A stretch of 64,000 nucleotides of DNA from Cercophora sp. LCS_1. Its lineage: Eukaryota; Ascomycota; Sordariomycetes; Sordariales; Lasiosphaeriaceae. How positions within the stretch are numbered: position 1 is the first letter of the stretch; the number at the start of each line of letters is the position of its first letter. Under the pieces are notes generated by a model. The model worked only from the letters and a program-made list of their open reading frames with translations, did no database searches and was not told the DNA's origin. The stretch spans positions 1,302,001 to 1,366,000 of the forward strand of contig JAPZLL010000008.1 in NCBI GenBank assembly GCA_036250225.1, given 5' to 3'. Of the stretch, positions 22,862-32,530 are shown in pieces. The position numbers and the translations under genes were made by a program.

Positions 22862-24736
22862 ATGTCACTCGTTTTACTGTTGCGGTCCGCCGCCTTGTGT
22901 TTACTTTTCATCGCAGGGACTTTTGCGCATGTGTTGGTCCCCTTCAGTCGCGCGAGGAACACCGGTTCGCTTGCTGGAAGATCGACCGACGCCCCTCTCG
23001 CAGCTTCAGGCCATGTCTTTGTCGTCAACGTCACGGTGGGCACGCCGCCCCAGCCCTTCTCGCTGCTGCTCTCGCCCTCGTCGCCGCACACGTGGATCCC
23101 CAGCACCGCCGCCATGCCGTGCATGACCGAGTACGACGACTTTGGCAGCTTTCAATCGATCGATGGCTCCAAATCGGCGTGCAAATGGGGGGCCTTCACC
23201 ATGGCCAAGTCGTCGACGGCCCAGTTGGCAGATCAGGAGTTTCTCAACTTTGTCGTCGCGTATACCGGTTCCATCAACGTCAGCGGCCAGAACATCACCG
23301 ACAAGTTTGTTTTAGGCGACATCGAGATCGAAAACTTCTCCCTGGGCCTCGTGACGATGACCTCGAACGAGCAGTGGATTGGAATGCTGGGACTGGGTAA
23401 CGACCCCAAGACCAACTTCCCACGTGCGTCGTCCCAGTATCGCCCCAACTTCGCCGACCGGTTAGTCGCGTCGGGAGAGATTGCCAGCCAGGCATACAGC
23501 ATCTGGCTCAACGACGCCGAGGGGTCGTCAGGGTCACTTCTTTTCGGGGCCGTCGACAAGTCCCGATTCGACGGCGACCTGGTCCGTCTCAATGCCGCCC
23601 AGGAGTATCCACTTTTCCCGGGTGCCTTCCGTGCCTCGCTCGCAAGCGTGCACGTTGAGAACGACGCCGGAAAAGAGAGCTTCAAGTCAACCGACGCCTT
23701 CCTCACTACCATTAGCCCCGCCGAGACCTTCTCGTATCTCCCCGATGGTCTCGCAGAGGGCATCTTCACCGCTACCAGCGCAACTTGGAACACAACACTC
23801 CAGCGCGCCACGATTCCGTGCGATATCAGCACCAAGAAACCGAAAACAACCGTCCTTTTCCAGCTCGAAGGCCCCGCCGGCCCCCTCCTCACCGCCCACC
23901 TCACCGACCTCGTCATCTCGGAGGAAGTCTCCAACTGGGAGATCGCCTTCAACTCCCTCGCCAAGCTTAACAAGAACACCTGTCTCTTTGGCATTCAGAA
24001 ATATCCTGCTGTCCGCAAGTCGAACCACTTCAACATCGGTAGCTCCCTCCTCCGCCGCACATACATGGTCTTCGACGATGCAAACAAGGAGGTCGCCTTC
24101 GCCCCCCTCGCCACCGCCGCAGCCGCAGCCGCCGACATCGTCCCGTTCGAATCGGTCGGAGCCCGCATCCCCGCATCCAAGTTTTACTGCACGAGCGGTG
24201 ACTCGTGCGTCGAAACGACCGTGAACCCCGACGGAAGCAAGACAACCACTCCCGCCAGCTCATCGGCCGGTACCGACGACACCAAGCCGAGCTCGAACAT
24301 GAAGAACATTATTATCGGTGTGGTTGTGCCGGTTGTCGTCCTAGCCATTCTTGTCCCGATCGTTTATATCATCATGATGCGTCGTAAGCGTCGGGCGAGA
24401 GAGCTGGCCGAGGCGTTGGCAAGGCAGAGGAAGGAGTCTGATATTGACGAGGAGGACAGTTTCCGGGAGGACGAGTTTGGCGTCAAGGTGACTGTGTCGG
24501 TTTCGGCAAAGGTGACGGCTGCTAAGCCACCGAGTCCGCCGGAGGTGTTTTTGGGCGTGCCAGGGGCGCTGCCACTTATTCCAGAAGAGAGGAATTCTGG
24601 GTATTGGGCCGAAGGCGTGTTGAGGGGGACAAGTGCTGGGAGTGGAAGTGGGAGCGAGAGGAGCGGCGTCACTGGTGGGAGTGGTGGAAGCGGTGCGAGT
24701 GGGAACAGAAAGGAGGTTTGGGATTCGAGACAATGA
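22862..24736 (+). CDS. membrane-anchored pepsin-fold protein lacking both catalytic aspartates
   Basis: 624 residues, one exon. A signal peptide (MSLVLLLRSAALCLLFIAGTFA) leads into an A1-type aspartyl protease fold: VFVVNVTVGTPPQPFSLLL, IGMLGLGND, AYSIWLNDAEGSSGSLLFGAVD and a closing FNIGSSLLRRTYMVFDDANKEVAFAP. At the first active-site position, where family members have DTGS, it reads SPSS (Ser71). At the second, before FSYLP, it reads SPAE (Ser285). Both catalytic Asp are therefore replaced by Ser in an otherwise well preserved fold, so proteolysis is not expected. A Ser/Thr stalk, a membrane helix (about 482-506), a basic RRKRRAR stop-transfer and a 110-residue cytosolic tail (acidic, then Pro- and Gly/Ser-rich) follow. 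A surface receptor or binding role is inferred. The ATG at 22862 was chosen because the frame's earlier opening is a GTG. Confidence 0.88.
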   Translation: MSLVLLLRSAALCLLFIAGTFAHVLVPFSRARNTGSLAGRSTDAPLAASGHVFVVNVTVGTPPQPFSLLLSPSSPHTWIPSTAAMPCMTEYDDFGSFQSIDGSKSACKWGAFTMAKSSTAQLADQEFLNFVVAYTGSINVSGQNITDKFVLGDIEIENFSLGLVTMTSNEQWIGMLGLGNDPKTNFPRASSQYRPNFADRLVASGEIASQAYSIWLNDAEGSSGSLLFGAVDKSRFDGDLVRLNAAQEYPLFPGAFRASLASVHVENDAGKESFKSTDAFLTTISPAETFSYLPDGLAEGIFTATSATWNTTLQRATIPCDISTKKPKTTVLFQLEGPAGPLLTAHLTDLVISEEVSNWEIAFNSLAKLNKNTCLFGIQKYPAVRKSNHFNIGSSLLRRTYMVFDDANKEVAFAPLATAAAAAADIVPFESVGARIPASKFYCTSGDSCVETTVNPDGSKTTTPASSSAGTDDTKPSSNMKNIIIGVVVPVVVLAILVPIVYIIMMRRKRRARELAEALARQRKESDIDEEDSFREDEFGVKVTVSVSAKVTAAKPPSPPEVFLGVPGALPLIPEERNSGYWAEGVLRGTSAGSGSGSERSGVTGGSGGSGASGNRKEVWDSRQ

Positions 24737-25110
24737 GTGTGGATTTGTAATTACCTATGTGCGCGCTGACCTGGTGGGTGTCTGTATGCGGAGACGGAAT
24801 ATATGTCGCTCTTTCTTTGCACGTTTACTTTCGTTTCCTCTGTTGCTCATGCTTGCGCTGTCGAGGCATCTAGAAGACTGTCCCGTCTGCAACTTGATGT
24901 TGGTCCGTATTTGGAGTCGTAGCTACAGCTGTTATCAGGTGACGCTCCCTTCCATCCGATATCCGGGTCCTGTGGTAGATGTTTGAGCCCCACCGACGAG
25001 GACTATAAACAAATCTGCAAATATCCGCCGTTGTCTGCCTTCTCACTCCTAACAACACCACCCTTCCACCTCAAGGAGAAGTAAGATTGGTTCTTACCCC
25101 GCCAACAGCA
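24737..25110. other. spacer with promoter of the following gene
   Basis: About 370 bp. TATAAAC at 25004-25010 lies about 105 bp before the ATG at 25111. Nothing else seen. Confidence 0.4.
25004..25010 (+). promoter_or_regulatory. TATA-like box for the gene at 25111
   Basis: TATAAAC about 100 bp upstream of the start codon; position is the only support. Confidence 0.35.
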
Positions 25111-25629
25111 ATGCAAGCCAACAACTCCCCAAGCACACAAGCCGCAATGGCCCACTCAGATGAGGATAACACAACCTCCCACAATACCCCATATATCCGG
25201 TAAGTTCTACTCCTTCCTTGAACCCACAAAGAAATCACAAACTCAGACAAATCCAGCACGTTCCGCGACATCGCCGAGCATGGTCTCTTCCCACCCCAGC
25301 TCTTCAAGCACGTCACCCCCGACTACCTCGCCAAACTCGACTTTCAAGAGCTCAAGATCATCTACCGCTTCGATGTCTGGCGGTTTCTCATCAACACGGC
25401 GCGCGCCCTCCCCGCCCAAAAGAACGTGATCGAGATCTGCCGATACCAGGTTCTTGCATACAACTTGGAGCCAAAGTACAAGCACAACGTCGTTGCGTGG
25501 TTCAAGGCGCTTGTGGGTTTGTCGATCGGGGAGGTGGATCTGGACCTCAAGGTTTTCGACTTGAACAATGAGACTGGCGCGTTGGAGGGGGTTCAGAGCT
25601 TTGTTCTGGAGCCGAATTTGACGGCCTGA
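25111..25629 (+). CDS. small protein of unknown function, possible paralogue of 26037-26708
   Basis: Two exons: 25111-25199 and 25257-25629, with a 57-nt intron (GTAAGT, acceptor ATCCAG) that joins in frame (CG|C). It gives 153 residues. After a polar leader (MQANNSPSTQAAMAHSDEDN) the body reads FPPQLFKHVTPDYLAKLDF, then VIEICRYQVLAYNLEPKYK, VVAWFKALVG and LDLKVFDLNNETGALEGVQSF. No signal peptide, membrane helix or catalytic motif seen. The order of short motifs resembles the neighbour at 26037-26708 (VIC..G.MASY, LFDAL, FVLADFKKQALEFHVESEE), suggesting an old tandem or inverted duplication. The two genes converge tail to tail. Function unknown. Confidence 0.65.
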
Positions 25630-26036
25630 TTGGGGGTTTGGGGATGGTTGGAGGGTACAAGGGGGTTTCAGTCCATAGTCGAGAGGGCTGCTTCATGCTT
25701 TTGGCAATGAAACATAGCAAGGCATGGGACTGGGATACGGTGTTCTCTTTGCCGGGTAGGAGATAGCAACGGCGCAAGCTAGTTGAATACAAGAGATCCG
25801 TGGAATGTAGCTCCTGCTTCTGTGACGCTTTCGTAACATCCATTGACGTCATGAAATGACGCGAGCAATGAGTCCTTTATTAGAGATGCTCGACTAGGTT
25901 GAGAAAGAAATCCACATGTTCGTAACTAGCCCAAACAACAACTAAATCGAGGCCAACCCACCCCCCCCCAAAAAAAAAAAAAAAAAGCTATGACACAATG
26001 CGAAAACGCCACCTCGTGGCCCAAGCAAGCCAGCCC
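25630..26036. other. 3' regions of two convergent genes
   Basis: About 400 bp shared downstream sequence. It contains a C9-A17 homopolymer block at 25961-25986; otherwise nothing recognised. Confidence 0.5.
25961..25986. repeat. C9 followed by A17 homopolymer
   Basis: Simple-sequence block seen directly in the DNA, between convergent genes, just downstream of the minus-strand gene. Confidence 0.9.
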
Positions 26037-26708
26037 TTACAAATGGACGATGTCCCTACCCCTCTCGCCGAAATCAGGGTTCACCTTAGACTGCTGGTAC
26101 ACCTCCCAAAACCTAATGTCCAACTTCCGGGGCGCCTCAAACACCTCCTCCGATTCAACATGAAACTCAAGCGCCTGCTTTTTGAAATCGGCGAGGACGA
26201 ACATGAGAAAGGTAATCTCGACTGCCGGGTCGGTCTTTTTGCTCAAGGCGTCAAACAGGTTGAGAACAAATGGCAGTTGCTCCTCATCGACGTAGGACGC
26301 CATGACGCCCTTTGGACAGATCACTATATAGTGGTGGTCTCGTGGCCAAGCGTTAGGAGGCTGGTTGTAGTGATCCCCATTGGCGTCATAGCGAATATCG
26401 ATGCCGCCGAGAAATTTGGCATAGCTTTCACGACGCCTGGCCTCAATGAAGGGTGGGATGTGCTCCATGACCTCGGGCGGGAATTTAGGGCTGTGAAGAC
26501 ATATACAGGCCAGCTTCGATTATTCTGTATCTGTCTGTTTCCGCGGGTTACGGGAGCCCGTGAACTCCCAGGGTGGGGAATGGAAGAGATACAAGGTACA
26601 CCAGGAAAGGTGTGAGGAAATTTCTTCATTGGAAAAGGGATCATTTGGCAAACGCAAAAGACACGGAACTTACAGCTTGTCAGGGCCTCCAATCTCGATG
26701 ACGGGCAT
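26037..26708 (-). CDS. small protein of unknown function, possible paralogue of 25111-25629
   Basis: Two exons: 26708-26674 and 26490-26037, with a 183-nt intron (donor GTAAGT, acceptor CTTCACAG). The join (CT|C) yields MPVIEIGGPDKL-PKFPPEVMEHI, a smooth N-terminus, which is why I prefer this start to the internal ATG at 26468. The protein has 162 residues and no signal peptide. The middle reads HHYIVICPKGVMASYVDEEQLPFVLNLFDALSKK and FLMFVLADFKKQALEFHV, with order and spacing like the gene at 25111-25629. It is soluble-looking and mixed alpha/beta. The family is unknown to me. Confidence 0.72.
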
Positions 26709-28433
26709 ACTTGCAGCTGTGTTGGCTGGAAGGGGTCAGCTCTGATCTTGTTCGCCTTGTGTAAATGGATGAGAACCGTTGCTTTCTGCTGGTTGAAGGT
26801 CAAGGTGTTTTGCGTGGGATGTTGACGAGGAGAAAGAGAGCACATGAACGGGTGAAGAGCTGCATCCTCTATACAAAGCCAGCTGCCCGGTATCTGTGGA
26901 GTGAAGCCTCATGTGATGGCATTGCGACTCGTGATTTTCCGCGGCAATAATGTGAGCTGGGGCCTGCTTGTGGAGTGAAGCCCCATCAGGTGTGTGCTGG
27001 AATATCTTGGGGATTGCGCTGCGATTTCTCACACTGGCGTCGCACCAGTCGGACCGGACGCCACGGTGTTGACGGGAGTGGCCAAACTTCATGAAATGGG
27101 CAAGTTTGCAACAAAGAAGTTGTTGCACTTAATTTAGCTGATGTCGCTTTGAGTGGTTTGAACGGGTAGTGGCTTCTGCTGTGGATTGTGCCAAACAAAA
27201 ACACAAAAAAGAACCAGCACAACTGCTAGTTTATTCGTCGACCTCAGAGAGGATCGGCATTGGATGTGGACTGTGTTGAACAATTGTGATTGCTGAGTTG
27301 ACCCTTCAACAAGATCAATATCTCTTGGAATTTTTGTGCGCGCCATTGGTTCTAAGCCGGATGCCAAGTCATGGGCATCGCCACAGAGGAGCATGGTGTG
27401 TTCCCTCTCCTGGGAAAGACTTCCTCTCATTTACAGAATAGTCGACCCATCGTTGCATACCACCTACCAACGCATGGGATCGCCAACCTGGAAGTTCAAT
27501 CGTATTCCTCGTACAACGGCGCTTCTGGTTAAATGCATTTATTGGAACCAGCTGAGAGATCAATCCTTCTGCCTTGCGCTCTGAACCCAGGTTGTGTAGC
27601 ATTCATCCAGCGCATGGAGTGTTCCTGCATGGAACCAGGGGTCGGGATACTAAATACAGTTAAGCGTCAGGCGTAGTTGAGTGCTCCATGGTTCGTTCTT
27701 GAGCTAAACCCAGTGGGGGCGGCCGGTTACCAGTATTTGTTGGGACTCCTGTTGCGATCAGACAGCCACACAAGAGGACCCTAGTGTTGGTGGTGGTCAA
27801 AGGAGCCGTAATCAAAGAGAATAATTGAACGGGAGATTACCATCACACGTTGACAAAAGTCCCAGCTGTTTGGTTGTTTGTGTTTGCTCGGGAAGGCGCT
27901 TGAGCGCACATCAACTTCCCGCCCTGTTGGGCAGAATTTGTGATTGGGCCACCACCAAGAAGGCGTCGCGGGCTACATACACAAGCAGTGGAGGATTGAC
28001 CCCCTGTTTTTTGACAAGAAGAAGCAGAGTTAGATCAGCGGCATGGCCTGTGTTCCCGTCGATGCGACATCGACGGATTGCCCGTCGGTGAGCTGTTGGT
28101 TCTCTCAGGGCAACAACTCCTGGAAAAAGATGCTGGGCCCTTCGTCTCGGCAAATCCTTGTGATCAAAGTGGGGGCATGGAATATCATGCGCGGGTGCAA
28201 AGGACCGGACGGGCCTCCCTGGGAGTGATTTGGCAATGGGCCCGGGGAAAGCCCCAGGCGCCCCTCACGTAGCCATGTATAAAAGGGGTCTACCTCGGCT
28301 TTCTGTGTGACGGGACCTAATACCGCGGCAGCTCGAGGCATTCGGCCAACAGCACCATCCTCTCTTTTCTTTCCGCTTCGCCTTCGGCTACAAGCGGATC
28401 AACAGTCACTCGTTACCTGCCTAGGTTGTCACC
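26709..28433. other. 1.7-kb intergenic region, no convincing gene
   Basis: Only short frames on both strands. The last 160 bp hold a good TATA box for the GH71 gene. No repeats or RNA genes recognised. Confidence 0.5.
28278..28284 (+). promoter_or_regulatory. TATA box of the GH71 gene
   Basis: TATAAAA followed by GGGG lies about 150 bp upstream of the ATG at 28434, a strong core-promoter match. Confidence 0.5.
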
Positions 28434-30967
28434 ATGTTGCTCCTGGCGCTCTACACTCTTTTGCTCTACGCCGTCAAGGCACATGGTGCAGCTGTCTTTG
28501 CCCACTTCATGGTATGTCTGCCAGTGCTGTTCGACGAGATAGCCACCTAAGGTAGGCCCCGCTGGCCGCTGACCGGTGCAGGTGGGAAATATGGCCGACT
28601 ATGACACAACCATGTGGTCCGACGACATTCTCCTTGCCCAGGAAGCCCACATCGATGCCTTTGCTCTCAACATCGCCGAGGACGAGCCCGTGAACGCAGC
28701 TCAGATCGCCAATGCCTTCAGTGCAACCACCGGCCGTGGCTTCAAGCTCTTCTTTTCCTTTGACTATGCCGGTCGCGGCCCCTGGGAGCGGAGCAAAGTA
28801 CTGGATCTCCTGCGTCAGTATGCTGGCCACGCCGCCTACTACCGCGAAGGTGGACTGCCACTTGTGTCGACGTTTGAAGGCTGGCAGCAGTTCCAGGGCT
28901 GGCATATCATCAAGACGGAGATCAACTGCCTCTTTGTTCCGGATTGGTCTAGTCTCGGCGCCATCGACGCTGTGACGGTCGGCGCAGGCCTGATCGACGG
29001 TCTCTTCAACTGGGCTGCATGGCCCAACATGGACAACGGGATGCGCGGTATGGACACATACGTCGACGCGTCTTACATGCGCGCATTGGGAAATCTGCCT
29101 TACATGATGCCGGTGTCGCCGTGGTTCTACACCAACATGCCGGGGTACGACAAGAACTGGCGATGGGGCGGCGTCGAGACGCTCTGGTATGACCGCTGGG
29201 ACCAGGTGCTGGTTCTCAAGCCCCGATGGGTCGAGATCATCTCGTGGAACGACTACGGCGAGTCACACTACATCGGACCAGTGGGACCAGTCCGTGGTGC
29301 GGCATCGATGAAGGCATTCACGGACGGCAAGGCGCCCTTCAACTACGCCAAGGACATGCCTCACGACAGCTGGTGCGAAACGTTTCATTTTCAGATCGAC
29401 CTCTACAAGAGAGGCACGGCAACAATCGCACAGGAGCGCCTTGTGACATGGTACCGCACCCACGGGCCCGAGTGCAACAACGACGACACGACTGTCAACA
29501 CGGCAACACATCTCCAGATCGAGCATGACAAGGACTTTGCCACGCCCCAGGGAGTATGGTTCGCAGCCTTGCTCGGGTCACCTGCTGATGTTGAGGTGAC
29601 GGTTGGGGGCGCTGTGGTCCCAAGTAGATGAACCTTCCAGCCCGACGGTGTTGTCGGCGTCTACCGAAGCCAAGCACTGACTTCGGCGAGCGGTGCCATT
29701 GTCGTCACCATCCGTCGAGGCGCCACTCAGGTAATGCGTATGACCAACACGGTAACGATTGGGGGTTGTGCCGAGGGCGGCTTCCGGAACTACAATCCCA
29801 TTGTTCCAGGAGCCCGGTCAAGTGCCACCATCTCGGCAACACCGGCCCTCAACGTGCAGGACCAGGGCTGCATCGCCGGTACTGGAAAGGATGATTTCAA
29901 GGAGATTTGCGAGTTCACGTGTGCCCTGGTGAGACTTCCTCTTGCCATATCGGAATCATGGATGACATAGCTAATAACTAATAATGCCAGGACTACTGCC
30001 CGCCCTCGGCCTGTCTCTGCACCAAGCTGGGCCGCAAGGTCATCAAGCCTCGAGGGCCACCCGGATATGCCAAGTCTGACGGCAACTTCATCGGTCTCTG
30101 CTCGGTAGCTTGCTCCTATGGCTACGTGAGTTTTCCCGTTCCCCCAGTCTACATGGAATCATATCACGACTGACAAGTCCCCAGTGCCCCAGCGACAAGT
30201 GCGACATCGTGGAGCGTCCCGTCCAGGCATCGCACCTGTCGCCCTTTACACCGCCCGCCTGCACCCGCGGCACCTCGCACATTGACGCCATGCGAGCCGT
30301 CTGCGAATGGGGCTGTCTGTTTGGCCACTGTCCCATCACGGCCAACTGCGTGTGCACCGAGACAGGCTGGCCGAACAAGCCACAGACCGAGACGGGCGAG
30401 AAACCCACGCTCAAGAACGAGTACAACCTCCCTACCCGTTTGCTCTGCAGTTTCGCCTGTCAGACGGGCCATTGCAAACCGGACGGCATCTGCAACCCCG
30501 TGCCGGCCCCCCCGCCGCCTCCGCCACCGCGCAAATTTTACATCTACACCGGCACCGACCAGTACGCCGGTAGTAGCGAACCCGGCCAGATACTCTTTCT
30601 CTTGCGAAACCACCCGTCATGCGACGACATAATATGGCCTGACATGGCACGCAATCAGATGGAAAAGTTCTTTTTCTACGACGACGTCAGCGGGCGCGAG
30701 GGGGCGGCGTGTGATCCCGCGCAGGCCAAAGGCTGCGGCGGCGGCAGCTGGGATCCCATCGACCGGATTGAGATCAACGCGTCTTGGGGCCATGTCACGG
30801 TGTACCGAGACCGCGACCACAAGCTTTACGATGCGCAGGACCGCGTCGTCGGACATTGCCGCCCGCTCGAGGAGGACGACTTTACCTGTTCCCTTATTTC
30901 CGGAACTGTTGGCGCCGCCATGGTCATGGAGTGCCTGTCTGATGCTTGGCCTGCACCTCCTCCTTGA
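28434..30967 (+). pseudogene. GH71 alpha-1,3-glucanase (mutanase) with in-frame TGA
   Basis: GH71 enzymes cleave alpha-1,3-glucan of fungal walls. Four exons: 28434-28511, 28582-29928, 29991-30125, 30185-30967, all joins in frame (GTATGT, GTGAGA, GTGAGT donors). A signal peptide is followed by AAVFAHFMVGNMADY at the start of the GH71 domain, then LFFSFDYAGRG, YMMPVSPWFYTNMPGYDKNW and VEIISWNDYGESHYIGP. At 29629-29631 an in-frame TGA (codon 376) sits where a Trp (TGG) is expected before TFQPDGVVGVYRSQ. The same frame then continues for about 400 codons: the rest of a beta-sandwich module, three Cys-rich repeats (CALDYCPPSACLC, CSYGYCPSDKC, CLFGHCPITANCVC), a Pro hinge and a C-terminal domain (YIYTGTDQYAGS onward). 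Either a nonsense allele giving a 375-residue enzyme, or stop readthrough. Confidence 0.85.
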
Positions 30968-31188
30968 CCGCCTACCACGCCTGGGACTTGTACGACTACC
31001 CCGGTTCCTGGCGGGATGCCGATTGAGGTTTGCCTTGAGCGAACTCGATCAAGTTGATACACACACACACGCACAGAGAGAGAGAGAGAGAGAGAGAGAG
31101 GGATGGAAAGAAACCAAAACACCTCCGTGTCATGTAATTGCTTTATTCTTTTCACGAGTCTCTAGAATCAATCATCAATGTCACGCTT
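30968..31188. other. 3' spacer with microsatellite
   Basis: Short convergent 3' region that holds the AC/AG repeat listed separately. Confidence 0.5.
31059..31101. repeat. compound (AC)n(AG)n microsatellite
   Basis: About eight AC units then about thirteen AG units, read directly. Located between the convergent GH71 and GNAT genes. Confidence 0.95.
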
Positions 31189-31827
31189 TCACCCAACCAT
31201 CTTCCACATAAAAGAAGCACCAAGTTTGATTGCTTGCCCGTCATCCCCAACCGCCTCATACAGCTCCTCCTCCTTCCACTTGGCATAGCCCATCCTCCCA
31301 TACCAATCCTCATTGCTCTTCCCCTTGGCCGGCAACACAGCTCCCATCTGCTCATGCGGCCCCGTTGCAAACTCCCTCCACTCATCCTCCTCGACATACC
31401 GTCTCGCCAGCGTATTGAGCGTGATGACCCGACAATCAGGCCATCCAAGCTCGCTGCACGCTACCCGTTCCAACGCCCGAACAGCCGCCCTGCCTAGCCC
31501 TCCGCCTCGATGCTCTTGGAGGATGAAAAAGGTGTGCAGATCGATTGCTGTTTTGAACGGGAGACCTTTTTCTTCATCGGGGTAGATTTTGCGGGAGCCT
31601 GCAATGTGGCCGACGTAGCGCTCGGGAGCGGGGAGGTGGGAGAGGGAGGGTGGGACGATCCAGAAGATGATTTGGGTTCCGGAATCGGATGCGGCGCGCA
31701 GGGATTCGATGTCGGAGAGGGCGTTTCGCCAGCCGCAGAGGACGCGTTGGTTGTGGAGGGCTGTGAATTGTATGGGATCGTGGAGGCTCATTGGTTCTAG
31801 GAGGGTGTGGTTGTCTGGGGTTGCCAT
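31189..31827 (-). CDS. GNAT-family N-acetyltransferase
   Basis: 212 residues, one exon. GNAT enzymes move an acetyl group from acetyl-CoA to an amine. The core reads YVGHIAGSRKIYPDEE (beta4-like), DLHTFFILQEHRGGGLGRAAVRALERVA at about 95-122 with the acetyl-CoA-binding Q/RxxGxG/A signature (EHRGGGLGRAA), then VITLNTLARRYVEEDEWRE and WYGRMGYAKWKEEELY, the usual family C-terminus where a YxRxGY-type segment packs near CoA. The substrate cannot be told. A TATAAAT at 31919-31925 lies about 95 bp upstream on the coding strand. The frame is intact and the length is normal for the family. Confidence 0.88.
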   Translation of the reverse strand: MATPDNHTLLEPMSLHDPIQFTALHNQRVLCGWRNALSDIESLRAASDSGTQIIFWIVPPSLSHLPAPERYVGHIAGSRKIYPDEEKGLPFKTAIDLHTFFILQEHRGGGLGRAAVRALERVACSELGWPDCRVITLNTLARRYVEEDEWREFATGPHEQMGAVLPAKGKSNEDWYGRMGYAKWKEEELYEAVGDDGQAIKLGASFMWKMVG

Positions 31828-32530
31828 GGTGGATTGATTATTGCGATGTTTTGGTTTCGAGTTTCGGCTGGATGGTCGGGGAGGGAGCTGTTGGACAGGA
31901 GCGATGTAATGAAGTTAAATTTATAAGCCTTACGATTGATTCTAATAGTTTGCGGAGCTAGGGATTTCCATTTGCCCAGCCCTTGTTGAAAGGGTTGGGG
32001 AAGAGGGGGTTTTACGCCCTTTGATGATGCCGACCTTCCTAATCTGGTTTAGTCGGCGCGTATCGCGGAGCTGCCCTTTCTTCGATCCGCTTCTGTCAGC
32101 TCCATCTTGCAAGATTTTGGTCAGAGTCAGTTCTTGTCAGGCCTGTGAGGATTCTTGTATTCGGAACATGTCATATTGCGTCTTTGCTGAGATTTGGGTG
32201 TTTGTACCTGCAAGCTTACACCAAGACGATGCCCCTGATCATGACAGTAGCGGTGGTGGCCTAGAGTGACTCGCCCGTCAGCATACCTAGGTAGGTACCT
32301 AAGTACACGTAAATATCCTGAAGAAGATCCCCAGCCCTGGGATTCAACCTGTGCAGAAACGTGCGCTTTGAGGTCACGTACACCACCCTAAATGGTTTCT
32401 ATCCCGTCTCAAGTAAAATAATAAATCTTCGAGCAATTATGCGTCGCCGGCCCCGCACCTTGCAGTTCATCATCCCTGAAACCCGCAAAGCCATGCTCAT
32501 CGGCATCCTCGCCAAGTCTGTATGCCCTCG
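31828..32530. other. intergenic, no gene seen
   Basis: About 0.7 kb with AT-richer patches and no supported reading frame; includes the GNAT promoter. Confidence 0.45.
31919..31925 (-). promoter_or_regulatory. TATA-like box for the GNAT gene
   Basis: TATAAAT on the minus strand about 95 bp before the ATG at 31827. Confidence 0.4.

Noticed and set aside
29629..29631. TGA read as selenocysteine or tryptophan
   Set aside because: Ascomycetes lack selenoproteins, and other genes in the window use TGA as a normal stop, so no code change is supported.
31059..31101. AC/AG repeat as a regulatory or CRISPR-like element
   Set aside because: Simple dinucleotide microsatellite between convergent 3' ends; no spacer-repeat structure.
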